A stretch of 64,000 nt of DNA from Bacteroidales bacterium. Lineage in GTDB: Bacteria > Bacteroidota > Bacteroidia > Bacteroidales > UBA932. Positions 1 to 7,975 of the stretch are shown piece by piece. The stretch covers positions 186,001 to 250,000 of the forward strand of contig JAFTCB010000062.1 of assembly GCA_017454905.1 (NCBI GenBank). Reading direction: 5' to 3'. Under the pieces are notes generated by a model that worked only from the letters and a program-made list of their open reading frames with translations, was not told the origin of the DNA and ran no database searches. The position numbers and the translations under genes were made by a program. The stretch's first letter is position 1; each line of letters begins with the position of its first letter.

Positions 1-1489
1 CGCTGTCCGTCACATGGATCAGGCCGTAGGTCTCGATCTCCTTGGCCAGCAGATGGGCGATCAGCCCCTGGTGGATGACGGTGCACCAGAACTTCTCGGA
101 GCGGGGCTTGCCCGCACCGAAGAACTCCAGCTGGTCGTGCTTGTAGGACTTGATCAGCGAATTGGATACGCCGGCCAGGATGTTGGCCAGGTGGTCCAGT
201 TTGAAATGCTCCGGCAGCGCCTCGATGAGACGGATCACCAGCTGCATCTCCTTCCGGCCGTCAAAGGTCTGCTTGGGATGGATGCAGTTGTCGCAGCACT
301 GGCAGTTGTCCTGGTGATAATCCTCGCCGAAATAGTTGAGCAGCAGTTTCCGGCGGCACTGGCTCGACTCCGCGTAGGCCAGCACCTCGGAGAGCAGCTG
401 GCGGCTGATCTCCTGCTCGGCCACCGGCTTCCCCTGCATGAATTTCTCCAGTTTCTGGATATCCTTGTAGCTGTAATACGCGATGCAGAGGCCTTCCTGC
501 CCGTCCCGTCCGGCGCGTCCGGTCTCCTGGTAGTAACTCTCGATGCTCTTGGGGATGTCATAGTGGATCACGAAGCGGATGTCCGGCTTGTCGATCCCCA
601 TGCCGAAGGCGATCGTAGCCACGATCACCTGCACCTCCTCCATCAGGAACTTGTCCTGGTTCTCCGCCCGCACCTTCGCCTCCAGGCCGGCATGATAAGG
701 CAGCGCCTTGATCCCGTTGATGCACAGGAGCTCCGCCATCTCCTCCACCTTCTTGCGGCTGAGGCAGTAGATGATGCCGGACTTGCCGGGATGCTGGCGG
801 ATGAACTTGATCAGGTCCTTCTCCGGATCCACCTTGTCCCGGATCTCGTAGTAGAGGTTGGGGCGGTTGAACGAAGACTTGAAGACCGCGGCATCGGGGA
901 TGCCCAGGTTCTTGAGGATGTCGCTCTGGACCTTGGGGGTGGCCGTCGCCGTCAGGGCGATGATGGGGGCCCGTCCGATCTGGTCCACCAGCGAGCGGAT
1001 GCGGCGGTATTCCGGGCGGAAATCATGGCCCCACTCGGAAATACAGTGCGCCTCGTCCACGGCATAGAACGAGATCTTGACCTCGCGCAGCAGCTGGACG
1101 TTCTCCTCCTTGGTCAGGGACTCGGGAGCGACGTACAGCAGGCGGGTCCGCCCCGAGAGCAGGTCCTCGCGGACTTCATCGATCTGCTGGCGGGTCAGCG
1201 AGGAGTTCAGGAAGTGCGCGATGCTCTCCTCCCCGGCCACGAAGCCGCGGAGCAGGTCGACCTGGTTCTTCATCAGGGCAATCAGCGGGGAGATGATGAT
1301 CGCCGTCCCTTCCATCACCAGGGCCGGCAGCTGATAGCACAAGGATTTCCCACCTCCGGTGGGCATCAGGACAAAGGCGTCACCCCCTCCGATCAGGTGC
1401 GAGATGATCTTTTCCTGGTCCGCCTTGAAGGCATCGTAGCCGAAGAACTCCTTGAGTGTCTTGTGTATCAGTGCCGAATCTGGTTTCAT
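1..1489 (-). CDS. recQ: ATP-dependent DNA helicase RecQ (C-terminus cut by window edge)
   Basis: Superfamily 2 helicase that unwinds DNA 3'-5' in recombination and repair. The reading frame starts at the ATG complementary to 1487-1489 (MKPDSALIHKTLKEFFGYDAF) and runs off the left end of the window after about 496 residues. Visible motifs are the Walker A TGGGKSLCYQLP, the DEAH box with its RecQ continuation (VDEAHCISEWGHDFRP), motif VI QETGRAGRDG, and the zinc-binding cysteines of the RQC region (SQCRRK followed by CQHCDNC). Any HRDC domain would lie outside the window. It starts 6 bases after the DUF1015 gene stops and so is probably the last gene of that transcript. Confidence 0.96.
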   Translation of the reverse strand, partial: MKPDSALIHKTLKEFFGYDAFKADQEKIISHLIGGGDAFVLMPTGGGKSLCYQLPALVMEGTAIIISPLIALMKNQVDLLRGFVAGEESIAHFLNSSLTRQQIDEVREDLLSGRTRLLYVAPESLTKEENVQLLREVKISFYAVDEAHCISEWGHDFRPEYRRIRSLVDQIGRAPIIALTATATPKVQSDILKNLGIPDAAVFKSSFNRPNLYYEIRDKVDPEKDLIKFIRQHPGKSGIIYCLSRKKVEEMAELLCINGIKALPYHAGLEAKVRAENQDKFLMEEVQVIVATIAFGMGIDKPDIRFVIHYDIPKSIESYYQETGRAGRDGQEGLCIAYYSYKDIQKLEKFMQGKPVAEQEISRQLLSEVLAYAESSQCRRKLLLNYFGEDYHQDNCQCCDNCIHPKQTFDGRKEMQLVIRLIEALPEHFKLDHLANILAGVSNSLIKSYKHDQLEFFGAGKPRSEKFWCTVIHQGLIAHLLAKEIETYGLIHVTDS

Positions 1490-1495
1490 AGGGTA

Positions 1496-2737
1496 TCAAT
1501 CTAAAGTGTGGATCGCAAGGCCGGAACGGAGCTTGGGCTCGAACCAGGTGGTCTTGGGCGGCATGATCCGGCCGCTGTCGGCGATATCGATCAGCTGCTT
1601 CATCGAGACCGGATACAGGGCGAAGGCCACGGCCATCTCACCGCTGTCCACGCGGCGGGAGAGCTCTCCCAGGCCGCGGATACCTCCAACGAAGTCGATC
1701 CGCTTGTCGGTACGCAGGTCCTTGATCCCGAGCAGTTTGTCCAGCACCAGGCCGGACAGGATGGTCACATCCAGCACCCCGATCGGGTCGGCGTCATCGT
1801 AACGGCCCGGTTTCGCCGTCAGCGAATACCATTTGCCGCCGAGGTACATCGAGAAGTTGTGCAGGGCGCAGGGATGATAGATCTCCGTGCCTTTCTCCTC
1901 CACGGTGAAATCTTCCGCCAGGCGGGCGAGCAGCGTCGCGGCGTCCATGCCGTTCAGGTCCTTGACCACCCGGTTGTAGTCGATGATCTTGAGCTGGCTC
2001 TCCGGGAAGCAGACCGCCATGAAGAAGTTGTATTCCTCGTCCCCGGTGTGGTGCGGGTTCTGCGCGCGCTTTTCCGCCCCCACGCGGGCGGCAGCCGCCG
2101 TACGGTGGTGGCCGTCAGCCACATAGAAGGCGTCCACCTCGCCGGTAAACAGCTCCGTGATGCGCGCGATGACGGCGTCGTCATCGATCACCCAGAGTTC
2201 ATGGCCGAAACCGTTCTCGTCCGTGAAACGGAACTCGGAAGGCTTCGCGGCCGCGGCGGCGACGATGGCATTGAGTTCGGCATTGTCCTTATAGGAGAAG
2301 AAGACCGGTTCGATGTTGGCATTCTGGATGCGGACGTGCACCATCCGGTCATCTTCCTTGTCCTTGCGGGTCAGTTCGTGTTTCTTGATGGTGCCCGAGG
2401 CATAGTCATCCGTATGGGCACAGAGCACGAGTCCGTACTGCGTACGCTCGCCCATCGTCTGGGCATAGACATAGTAGCACGGTTTGGCGTCACGGACAAG
2501 CCAGCCGCGCTGCTGCCAGGCCCGGAAGTTTTCCACGGCGCGGTCGTAGGTCCGCTGCTCGTGTTCTCCGGCGATGGGGTCGAAGTCGATTTCGGGTTTG
2601 GTGATGTGCAGCAGGGATTTCTCCCCGGCCATCCGTTTCGCTTCTTCAGAGTTCAAGACATCATAGGGCGGCGCCGCGACCTGCGTCACGATGCCTTTGG
2701 GCGGCCGCAGGGCCGCGAAAGGTTTGACTCGTACCAT
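1496..2737 (-). CDS. DUF1015 family protein
   Basis: A 413-residue cytoplasmic protein of the DUF1015 family, whose biochemical role is not established. It is recognised from the N-terminal MVRVKPFAALRPPKG, the VAAPPYDVL segment and the conserved VADGHHRTAAAA motif near residue 210. The length is normal for the family. In many Bacteroidales this gene follows serC and serA, as it does here. The start is supported by a TAnnTTTG box (2746-2753) only 8 bases upstream, so it appears to have its own promoter after the serA gene, and recQ probably follows on the same mRNA. The function may relate to serine or amino-acid metabolism, but that rests only on neighbourhood. Confidence 0.9.
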   Translation of the reverse strand: MVRVKPFAALRPPKGIVTQVAAPPYDVLNSEEAKRMAGEKSLLHITKPEIDFDPIAGEHEQRTYDRAVENFRAWQQRGWLVRDAKPCYYVYAQTMGERTQYGLVLCAHTDDYASGTIKKHELTRKDKEDDRMVHVRIQNANIEPVFFSYKDNAELNAIVAAAAAKPSEFRFTDENGFGHELWVIDDDAVIARITELFTGEVDAFYVADGHHRTAAAARVGAEKRAQNPHHTGDEEYNFFMAVCFPESQLKIIDYNRVVKDLNGMDAATLLARLAEDFTVEEKGTEIYHPCALHNFSMYLGGKWYSLTAKPGRYDDADPIGVLDVTILSGLVLDKLLGIKDLRTDKRIDFVGGIRGLGELSRRVDSGEMAVAFALYPVSMKQLIDIADSGRIMPPKTTWFEPKLRSGLAIHTLD

Positions 2738-2745
2738 ATTTCAAA

Positions 2746-2753
2746 CAAAACTA
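2746..2753 (-). promoter_or_regulatory. -7 promoter box for the DUF1015 gene
   Basis: The minus strand reads TAGTTTTG, a match to the Bacteroidetes -7 consensus TAnnTTTG. The start codon lies 8 bases downstream, so the leader would be only a few bases long. No clear -33 TTTG is seen at the ideal spacing. Confidence 0.5.
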
Positions 2754-2827
2754 TATCCGAAGATAATGATTTTTTATCAAACCTCCAAAAGGAAATGCAA
2801 TCCTAATTCCAAATAGAAGCAATCGGT

Positions 2828-2903
2828 CCGGAACGGAACTGTCCCCCGGAAGCTTTTCCCGATAGGGGGTTTTTCAGCTTCCGGGGGGCAGTTGCCGTTT
2901 CGG
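2828..2903. repeat. Long imperfect palindrome in the serA-DUF1015 spacer
   Basis: An 18-base arm at 2837-2854 (AACTGTCCCCCGGAAGCT) is repeated inverted at 2876-2893 with one G-T wobble. Pairing continues outward to 2828 and 2903 with one bulge and one mismatch. The loop is about 21 bases. It lies between the serA stop and the DUF1015 promoter. It has no run of T after either arm, so it is not a classical intrinsic terminator. It could be an mRNA 3'-end stabiliser, an attenuator, or a REP/MITE-like element. Confidence 0.7.
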
Positions 2904-2914
2904 CCGCAAAGGAT

Positions 2915-3835
2915 CTATTTGTTCAGCTGGAACCGGGTGCAGCCGTCCTTGAAATAGGCGACGATCTGCCGCGCGGCAGCCAGGCCCGCATTGACATTGG
3001 CCTCGGCCGTCTGCGCACCCATCTTCTTGGGCGTAGCGAACACACGCAGCCCGAACTGCTCCTGCAGGGCGGCGAGATTGTCCGGGGCGACATCGGCCAC
3101 ATACTTGAGGTCGGGACGTTCGGCAAGCGCCCGCGCCAGACCGGCCTCGTCAATCACCTCCTTGCGGGCGGTATTGACAAGCGTCGCGCCCTTGGGCATC
3201 TTCATCATCAGGTCATAACCGATGCTGCCGATGGTCTGCGGCGTAGCCGGGATATGCAGGGACAGATAATCGCTGCCGGCATAGAGCTCATCCAGCGTCT
3301 CGACCGGCTCGGCGCCGCCGGAGCGGATCTGGTCCGGCGTGAGGAACGGATCGAGGGCCTTCACCTTCATCCCGAGGGCCGCGGCCTTGGCGCCGACGAG
3401 GCGGCCCACATTGCCGAAAGCCTGGATGCCCAGGGTCTTGCCCCGGATCTCGGAACCGGTGGCCGGGGTGAACTGCGTACGGGCCATGAAGATCATCAGC
3501 GCGACGGCGAGTTCCGCCACGGCATTGGCATTCTGGCCGGGGGTATTCATCGCGACGACGCCATGGGCGGTGCAGGCGGCGAGATCCAGGTTGTCAAAAC
3601 CTGCGCCGGCACGCACGACGATCCTGAGCTTCGGGGCAGCGGCAACAACCTCGGCGGTGACCTTGTCCGAACGGACGATCAGCGCATCGGCGTCGGCGAC
3701 GGCAGCGACCAGGTCCGCCTGGTCCGCGTATTTCTCCAGCAGGGCGAGCTCATAGCCCGCTTCCTCGACGATCTGGCGGATGCCCGCGACCGCTGCGGCC
3801 GCAAAAGGCTTCTGGGTGGCGACAAGGACTTTCAT
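2915..3835 (-). CDS. serA: D-3-phosphoglycerate dehydrogenase-like 2-hydroxyacid dehydrogenase
   Basis: Predicted to oxidise 3-phosphoglycerate to 3-phosphohydroxypyruvate, the first step of serine synthesis. It follows serC, the gene for the second step. The 306-residue protein is the short form without ACT or ASB regulatory domains. It shows the substrate segment VRAGAGFDNLDL, the nucleotide fold AFGNVGRLVGAKA, and NTARKEVID with the catalytic Arg. Where most relatives carry TPHxGGxT with the catalytic His, it reads TPKKMGAQT, so that His is Lys. The start is placed at the ATG complementary to 3833-3835, just after the serC stop; an in-frame ATG 12 bases upstream overlaps serC and gives MPRPMK. 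Confidence 0.88.
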   Translation of the reverse strand: MKVLVATQKPFAAAAVAGIRQIVEEAGYELALLEKYADQADLVAAVADADALIVRSDKVTAEVVAAAPKLRIVVRAGAGFDNLDLAACTAHGVVAMNTPGQNANAVAELAVALMIFMARTQFTPATGSEIRGKTLGIQAFGNVGRLVGAKAAALGMKVKALDPFLTPDQIRSGGAEPVETLDELYAGSDYLSLHIPATPQTIGSIGYDLMMKMPKGATLVNTARKEVIDEAGLARALAERPDLKYVADVAPDNLAALQEQFGLRVFATPKKMGAQTAEANVNAGLAAARQIVAYFKDGCTRFQLNK

Positions 3836-3839
3836 AGGC

Positions 3840-4913
3840 CTAGGCATGGAGTTTCTCGAATTCCTGCATCACGGCGATGAGGGCGTTCACGTCCTCCAGG
3901 GTGCAGGCATTGTACAGGGAAGCGCGGAAGCCGCCCACGGAACGGTGACCCTTGATGCCGACGATGTCCCGTTCGACGGAGAATTTCAGGAACTCGTCCT
4001 GGAGATCCTCGCGGCCCGGGGCCATCACGAAGCAGACGTTCATGATGGAACGGTCCTCCCTGGCAGCAGTGCCGGTGAAGAGGGTGTTGCGGTCGATCTC
4101 GGCATAGAGCGCTTCGGCCTTCTTGACGTCGATGTCATGGATAGCGTCGATGCCGCCGATACCCTTGAGCCACTTGAGGGTCTCGTTCATCACGAAAATG
4201 GAGAAGACCGGCGGGGTGTTGTACATCGAGAGTTTGTCGATGTGGTTGCGGTAGTCGAGCATCGAAGGGAGGTAGCGGCTGACCTTGCCGAGACCGTCCT
4301 TCTTGATGATGGCGAATGCCACGCCGGCAGGGCCCGCGTTCTTCTGCGCACCGCCGTAGATCAGGGTGTACTTGCTGACGTCCACGCGGCGGGTCAGGAT
4401 GTCGGAGGACATGTCCGCGATGAGCGGGACGGGGCAGTCGATGTCCTCGCGGATCTCCGTACCGTAGATTGTATTGTTGGTCGTGATATGGAAATAATCC
4501 AGGTCACGGGGAATCTCGTATCCTTTCGGGATATACGAATAGTTCTTGTCGGCAGAGCTGGCCACGGCGAAGGCGTCGCCCAGGCCCTTGGCTTCCTTGA
4601 GCGCTTTCTTCGCCCAGACGCCCGTGTCAAGATAACCGGCCTTGTGCTCCAGGTAGTTCATCGCCACATAGAGGAACTCGAGGCTGGCGCCGCCGCCCAG
4701 GAAGACGACTTCGTAGCCCTCGGGGATGCCCAGGAGCTCTTTCCAGAGCGCCCGGCACTCGTCCATCACTTCGTCCCAGCCTTTGGTGCGGTGAGAAATG
4801 GAAATCAGGGAAACACCGGTGCCCTTGAAATCCTTGAGGGCCTCGATGGTGTTGTCGATGGCCTCCTGCGGCAGCAGGCACGGCCCGGCATTGAAAACAT
4901 GTTTTTTACCCAT
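3840..4913 (-). CDS. serC: Phosphoserine aminotransferase
   Basis: A PLP-dependent class V aminotransferase converting 3-phosphohydroxypyruvate and glutamate to phosphoserine and 2-oxoglutarate; the family also acts on the pyridoxine precursor. At 357 residues it has the normal length. Visible landmarks are the N-terminal FNAGPCLLP, the [11 protein letters not shown] segment, GGGASLEF in the PLP phosphate region, and [13 protein letters not shown], whose Lys should form the Schiff base. It begins 17 bases after the YigZ-like gene ends and its stop lies four bases before the serA start, so YigZ-serC-serA look cotranscribed. Confidence 0.97.
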   Translation of the reverse strand: MGKKHVFNAGPCLLPQEAIDNTIEALKDFKGTGVSLISISHRTKGWDEVMDECRALWKELLGIPEGYEVVFLGGGASLEFLYVAMNYLEHKAGYLDTGVWAKKALKEAKGLGDAFAVASSADKNYSYIPKGYEIPRDLDYFHITTNNTIYGTEIREDIDCPVPLIADMSSDILTRRVDVSKYTLIYGGAQKNAGPAGVAFAIIKKDGLGKVSRYLPSMLDYRNHIDKLSMYNTPPVFSIFVMNETLKWLKGIGGIDAIHDIDVKKAEALYAEIDRNTLFTGTAAREDRSIMNVCFVMAPGREDLQDEFLKFSVERDIVGIKGHRSVGGFRASLYNACTLEDVNALIAVMQEFEKLHA

Positions 4914-4929
4914 AATGTGTATAAAGGTT

Positions 4930-5526
4930 TCAGTCTACTAAGATACCTATTTTTTCGATACGCTCCAAAAAGTCTTGCGTCAGCGAGAGACGCACCCGGA
5001 CTTCCATCGAGCACTCCTCCAGGAAGGACTGTCCGCGCTGGGGCAGCCCCAGGTCCTTGACCACTTTCATCACGGAAGGCAGGCTGTCATAAGGGAAATG
5101 CAGGCGGAACCAGCGCCCGGCGACTTTCTCGACGACCTGCGCCTGCGCAAGCGCATCGGCGGTGGAAGTCTTGTAGGCGCGGATCAGCCCCGGGATGCCG
5201 AGCTTGATGCCGCCGAAATAGCGGATGACCACCACGAGGATGTCGCTCAGGCCGGCGGAGTCGATCTGTCCCAGGATGGGACGGCCGGCCGAGCCGGAAG
5301 GTTCACCGTCGTCGCTGGCCCGCCAGACGGCACCGTCCAGACCGATACGGTAGGCATAGCAATGGTGCCGGGCATCGTGGTATTCCTTCCGGATGGAGGC
5401 GACAATCTCCCGGACTTCCTCTTCGCTTTCCACCGGGAACGCCTTGGCGATAAAACGGCTTCCATTGTCCTTGAACAGGCCTTCGGAAAGTGCGAGGATG
5501 CTTTTATATGTATCATTTGATGCCAT
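4930..5526 (-). CDS. YigZ/IMPACT family protein (UPF0029)
   Basis: A 198-residue protein of the YigZ/IMPACT family. In the bacterial members an N-terminal ribosomal-protein-S5-like fold is followed by a DUF1949 domain; the exact role is unsettled and ties to translation control are suggested for the eukaryotic homologue. The UPF0029 signature is seen as [19 protein letters not shown], preceded by [15 protein letters not shown]. The start at 5526 ([16 protein letters not shown]) is preferred because the upstream ATG at 5565 lies beyond the -7 box at 5535-5542. It is the first gene of the serC-serA run and is divergent from the gene at 5567. Confidence 0.9.
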   Translation of the reverse strand: MASNDTYKSILALSEGLFKDNGSRFIAKAFPVESEEEVREIVASIRKEYHDARHHCYAYRIGLDGAVWRASDDGEPSGSAGRPILGQIDSAGLSDILVVVIRYFGGIKLGIPGLIRAYKTSTADALAQAQVVEKVAGRWFRLHFPYDSLPSVMKVVKDLGLPQRGQSFLEECSMEVRVRLSLTQDFLERIEKIGILVD

Positions 5527-5534
5527 CAGCGAAT

Positions 5535-5542
5535 CAAAATTA
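5535..5542 (-). promoter_or_regulatory. -7 promoter box for the YigZ-serC-serA run
   Basis: The minus strand reads TAATTTTG, a full match to TAnnTTTG, ending 8 bases before the ATG at 5526. It fixes the start choice and implies a very short leader. Confidence 0.5.
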
Positions 5543-5554
5543 GTGAATATTTCG

Positions 5555-5562
5555 TATCTTCG
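5555..5562 (+). promoter_or_regulatory. -7-like promoter box for the pRiA4b-like gene
   Basis: TATCTTCG, one base from TAnnTTTG, ends 4 bases before the ATG at 5567. It faces the box of the divergent YigZ operon 12 bases away, so the two promoters share one small regulatory region. Confidence 0.4.
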
Positions 5563-5566
5563 CAAT

Positions 5567-6130
5567 ATGAATTACAGATACAGAGTCACGCTGGCCGGCA
5601 TCAAAGGCTTCTTCCGGGTATACCTCGTCAACGGGGAGAATTCGCTGTACACCTTCCACAAGCAGTTGCGTGCGGATCTCGAGTTCCCGATGGATCAGCC
5701 CATCCTCTTCAAAGCCCTGGACGCAGAAGGCGGCGTACTCGCCCGCTATGCCCTGATGGACATCGGCTACGGCGCCGTGGACAATGTCTCCATCGCCGAC
5801 ACGATCAAGGCCGGGGTGGCCAGTTTCGTGTACTTCTACGACATCGCTTCCAAGAAGAGCGTGATCATCACCTTCGAGGGCGAGGCCACCGAGTACACGG
5901 CCCTGCCGCGGATCATCGAGACCAAGGGCCCCATCCCCCAGGAGTTCGAGAATGGCTACGTCGCCTTCGAGGATCTGCCGGACGAGCACCGGCACCTGCC
6001 GGGCGAATCGCGCAAGAACCGGGACGAGGATGACGAGGACGACTTCGACGAAGAAGACGAGGAGGATGACGAGGACGACGAGGATGAGGACAAGGACGAA
6101 GAAGAAATCCTCTACGACGAGAACGAATAA
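5567..6130 (+). CDS. Plasmid pRiA4b ORF-3-like family protein with acidic tail
   Basis: A 187-residue protein whose first about 145 residues (MNYRYRVTLAGIKGFFRVY, then LFKALDAEGGVLARYALMDIG) look like the pRiA4b ORF-3-like / 'IS1096 passenger TnpR-like' fold found in many chromosomal Bacteroidetes genes of unknown role. Despite the family name nothing else here suggests a mobile element. The last about 45 residues are almost all Asp and Glu, an extreme low-complexity acidic tail. The start at 5567 is chosen because upstream in-frame codons overlap the divergent YigZ gene. The gene is monocistronic and ends at the terminator at 6145-6181. Confidence 0.82.
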   Translation: MNYRYRVTLAGIKGFFRVYLVNGENSLYTFHKQLRADLEFPMDQPILFKALDAEGGVLARYALMDIGYGAVDNVSIADTIKAGVASFVYFYDIASKKSVIITFEGEATEYTALPRIIETKGPIPQEFENGYVAFEDLPDEHRHLPGESRKNRDEDDEDDFDEEDEEDDEDDEDEDKDEEEILYDENE

Positions 6131-6144
6131 ACTTCCAACATGAT

Positions 6145-6181
6145 AAAAAGGCCCCCGGAGGAATGCTCCGGGGGCCTTTTT
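6145..6181. terminator. Bidirectional intrinsic terminator
   Basis: A perfect 16-bp stem (AAAAAGGCCCCCGGAG at 6145-6160 and its complement at 6166-6181) with a 5-base loop. The arms end in A and T runs, so it can stop transcription both from the plus-strand gene ending at 6130 and from the FKBP operon ending at 6196. Confidence 0.95.
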
Positions 6182-6195
6182 GCTATTGCGGATAA

Positions 6196-6966
6196 TTATT
6201 TCTTCTTCTGCTCGACGGCCGGGGCGGGCTCGACATACTTGCCGACCTTGGTCAGTTCGACATTGAAGATGAGGGCGGAGTTGGGGCCGATGGCCTGGTT
6301 GCCTTCCTCACCGTAACCGAGCTCGGCCGGCAGGAAGAGGTCGATCTTGCCACCTTCGCCGACGAGCTGCAGACCCTCGGTCCAGCCCGGAACGACGCGG
6401 TTGAGCGTAAGGCGGATCGAATCGGCATCGGCAGGCACCTCGTCAAACACGGTGCCGTCGGTCAGCGTACCCTTGTAGCGCACCCACACGGTATCCTGCG
6501 GGCCCGGCTTCACATCGTTGCCCGGCTCGATGATCTTGTACTGGAGGCCGGATTCCGTGGTCTCGACGCCGCTCTTCTTGGCGTTGTCAGCGAGGAACTT
6601 CTCGGATGCAGCCTTGTTGGCCATGGCCAGGCCGCTGCGGCGCTTCTCCAGATAGCTGTTGAACAGGGTGTTCATCTCGTTGGGGTCGACCTTGAACTGC
6701 TTGACGAAAGCAGGATCCTGGGGGTTGCCCTCAGCAGCGACGAAATCCTTCATACCCTTGATGATCTCGGAATAGTTGAGACCGGTGCCGAAATCATAGC
6801 TCTTCAGGAAGGAGCCGAAGTTGATACCGAGCAGGTAGCTCACGGAGTCGATCTGGCTCTTGGAAGGCTGGAATTCTTTGGGGAGGTTGTCTCCGGCCGG
6901 CTTGCTGTTGCAAGCCGCCACTGCAAGTCCGATCAGCAGGACTGCAAAAATCTTGTTTGCTTTCAT
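6196..6966 (-). CDS. FKBP-type peptidyl-prolyl cis-trans isomerase lipoprotein
   Basis: A 256-residue cell-envelope protein that should catalyse prolyl isomerisation during folding of secreted proteins. It begins with a lipoprotein signal (MKANKIFAVLLIGLAVAAC, lipobox Cys at residue 19). An FKBP N-terminal helical region follows (roughly residues 35-135), then the catalytic FKBP domain (about 140-245) with GLQYKIIEPG, VRYKGTLTDGTVFD, VPGWTEGLQLVGEGGK and LGYGEEG. It is the last gene of a six-gene minus-strand run, 27 bases after the ROK kinase, and is followed by the terminator at 6145-6181. Confidence 0.94.
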   Translation of the reverse strand: MKANKIFAVLLIGLAVAACNSKPAGDNLPKEFQPSKSQIDSVSYLLGINFGSFLKSYDFGTGLNYSEIIKGMKDFVAAEGNPQDPAFVKQFKVDPNEMNTLFNSYLEKRRSGLAMANKAASEKFLADNAKKSGVETTESGLQYKIIEPGNDVKPGPQDTVWVRYKGTLTDGTVFDEVPADADSIRLTLNRVVPGWTEGLQLVGEGGKIDLFLPAELGYGEEGNQAIGPNSALIFNVELTKVGKYVEPAPAVEQKKK

Positions 6967-6993
6967 AATGTTATAATTGATAATTAACCTTTT

Positions 6994-7968
6994 CTATAAT
7001 TCCCATGCGAGGGCCGAGGCGCCGAGGATGGCGGCATCGGACTCCTTGAGCTGGGAGAACACGATCTGCACCTTGCCCTTCCAGATCTTGAGGAGGTTGT
7101 CCTCCATGGCCCGTTTCATCGGCTCAAAGAGGAACTCCTTGGCGCGTGCAAGGCCGCCGAAAAGCACGATGGCCTCCGGGGCGCTGAACGCCACGAAATC
7201 CGCAAAGCTCCGGCCGAGGATCGTCCCTGTGAACTCAAAAAGCCGCAGGGCCAGGGCGTCTCCCGCCTTGGCGGCGTCGAAGATGTCCTTGGAACTGATC
7301 TTGTCGAGATCGCGCAGGGCGGACGGCTCATCCGTGGCCTCCAGCCATTCGCGCGCCGTACGGGCGATGCCCATTGCGGAGCAGTAGGCCTCGAGGCAGC
7401 CGGTCTTGCCGCAGCCGCACGGACGGCCGTTCTTGCGCTCCACGCAGGTGTGGCCGAGTTCCCCGGCGAATCCGTCGCTGCCGTACACGACCTTGCCGTC
7501 GATCACGATGCCGCTGCCGACACCGGTGCCGAGGGTGATCATGATGAAATTCTTCATGCCGCGGGCGGCACCGTATGCCATCTCGCCGACGGCGGCCGCA
7601 TTGGCGTCGTTGGTCAGCGACACGGGCATGCCGTCCAGGGCCTTGGAGAGGAGTTTGGAGAAAGGCACGGAATGGTTCGCCGCCCACACGATGTTCGGGG
7701 CGAAGGCGATCTCACCGGTGTAGTAGTTGCCGTTCGGGGCACCGACGCCGACGCCGCGCACCTCGTCCGGGGTCTTGCCGCCCTGCTTGACGCACTCCTT
7801 GATCGCAGCGGCCAGGTCCTTGATGTATGCCTCGGCATCCTCGCCGTAGACATCCGTACGGATCACGTTCTGGAACAGGACCTCGCCGCGGGCGTCCACG
7901 AGGCCGATCTTGGAGGTCTGGCCGCCGATGTCGACGCCGACCACGTATTGCTTGTTGAATCCTTCCAT
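6994..7968 (-). CDS. ROK family sugar kinase (glucokinase-like)
   Basis: A 324-residue cytoplasmic kinase predicted to phosphorylate a hexose such as glucose with ATP. Seen are the phosphate-binding N-terminus VVGVDIGGQTSKIGLVD, the sugar-site NDANAAAVGEM, the second phosphate loop TLGTGVGSGIV, GELGHTCVE with the metal-ligand His, and the zinc cysteines CGCGKTGC. It lies 7 bases downstream of a sugar:cation MFS transporter, so transport and phosphorylation are probably coupled. The substrate cannot be fixed from sequence; N-acetylmannosamine or N-acetylglucosamine kinases share the fold. Confidence 0.92.
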   Translation of the reverse strand: MEGFNKQYVVGVDIGGQTSKIGLVDARGEVLFQNVIRTDVYGEDAEAYIKDLAAAIKECVKQGGKTPDEVRGVGVGAPNGNYYTGEIAFAPNIVWAANHSVPFSKLLSKALDGMPVSLTNDANAAAVGEMAYGAARGMKNFIMITLGTGVGSGIVIDGKVVYGSDGFAGELGHTCVERKNGRPCGCGKTGCLEAYCSAMGIARTAREWLEATDEPSALRDLDKISSKDIFDAAKAGDALALRLFEFTGTILGRSFADFVAFSAPEAIVLFGGLARAKEFLFEPMKRAMEDNLLKIWKGKVQIVFSQLKESDAAILGASALAWEL

Positions 7969-7975
7969 GACCGTA

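Noticed and set aside
14-1504. A 496-codon plus-strand frame covering the left end
   Set aside because: It mirrors the recQ gene on the minus strand, whose helicase motifs are all present.
2828-2903. Calling the serA-DUF1015 palindrome an intrinsic terminator
   Set aside because: No T run follows either arm and the loop is long (21 bases), unlike the four clear terminators in this window.
5567-6130. Treating the pRiA4b ORF-3-like gene as a transposon passenger
   Set aside because: The family name comes from historical examples. No transposase, terminal repeats or target duplication surround it here.
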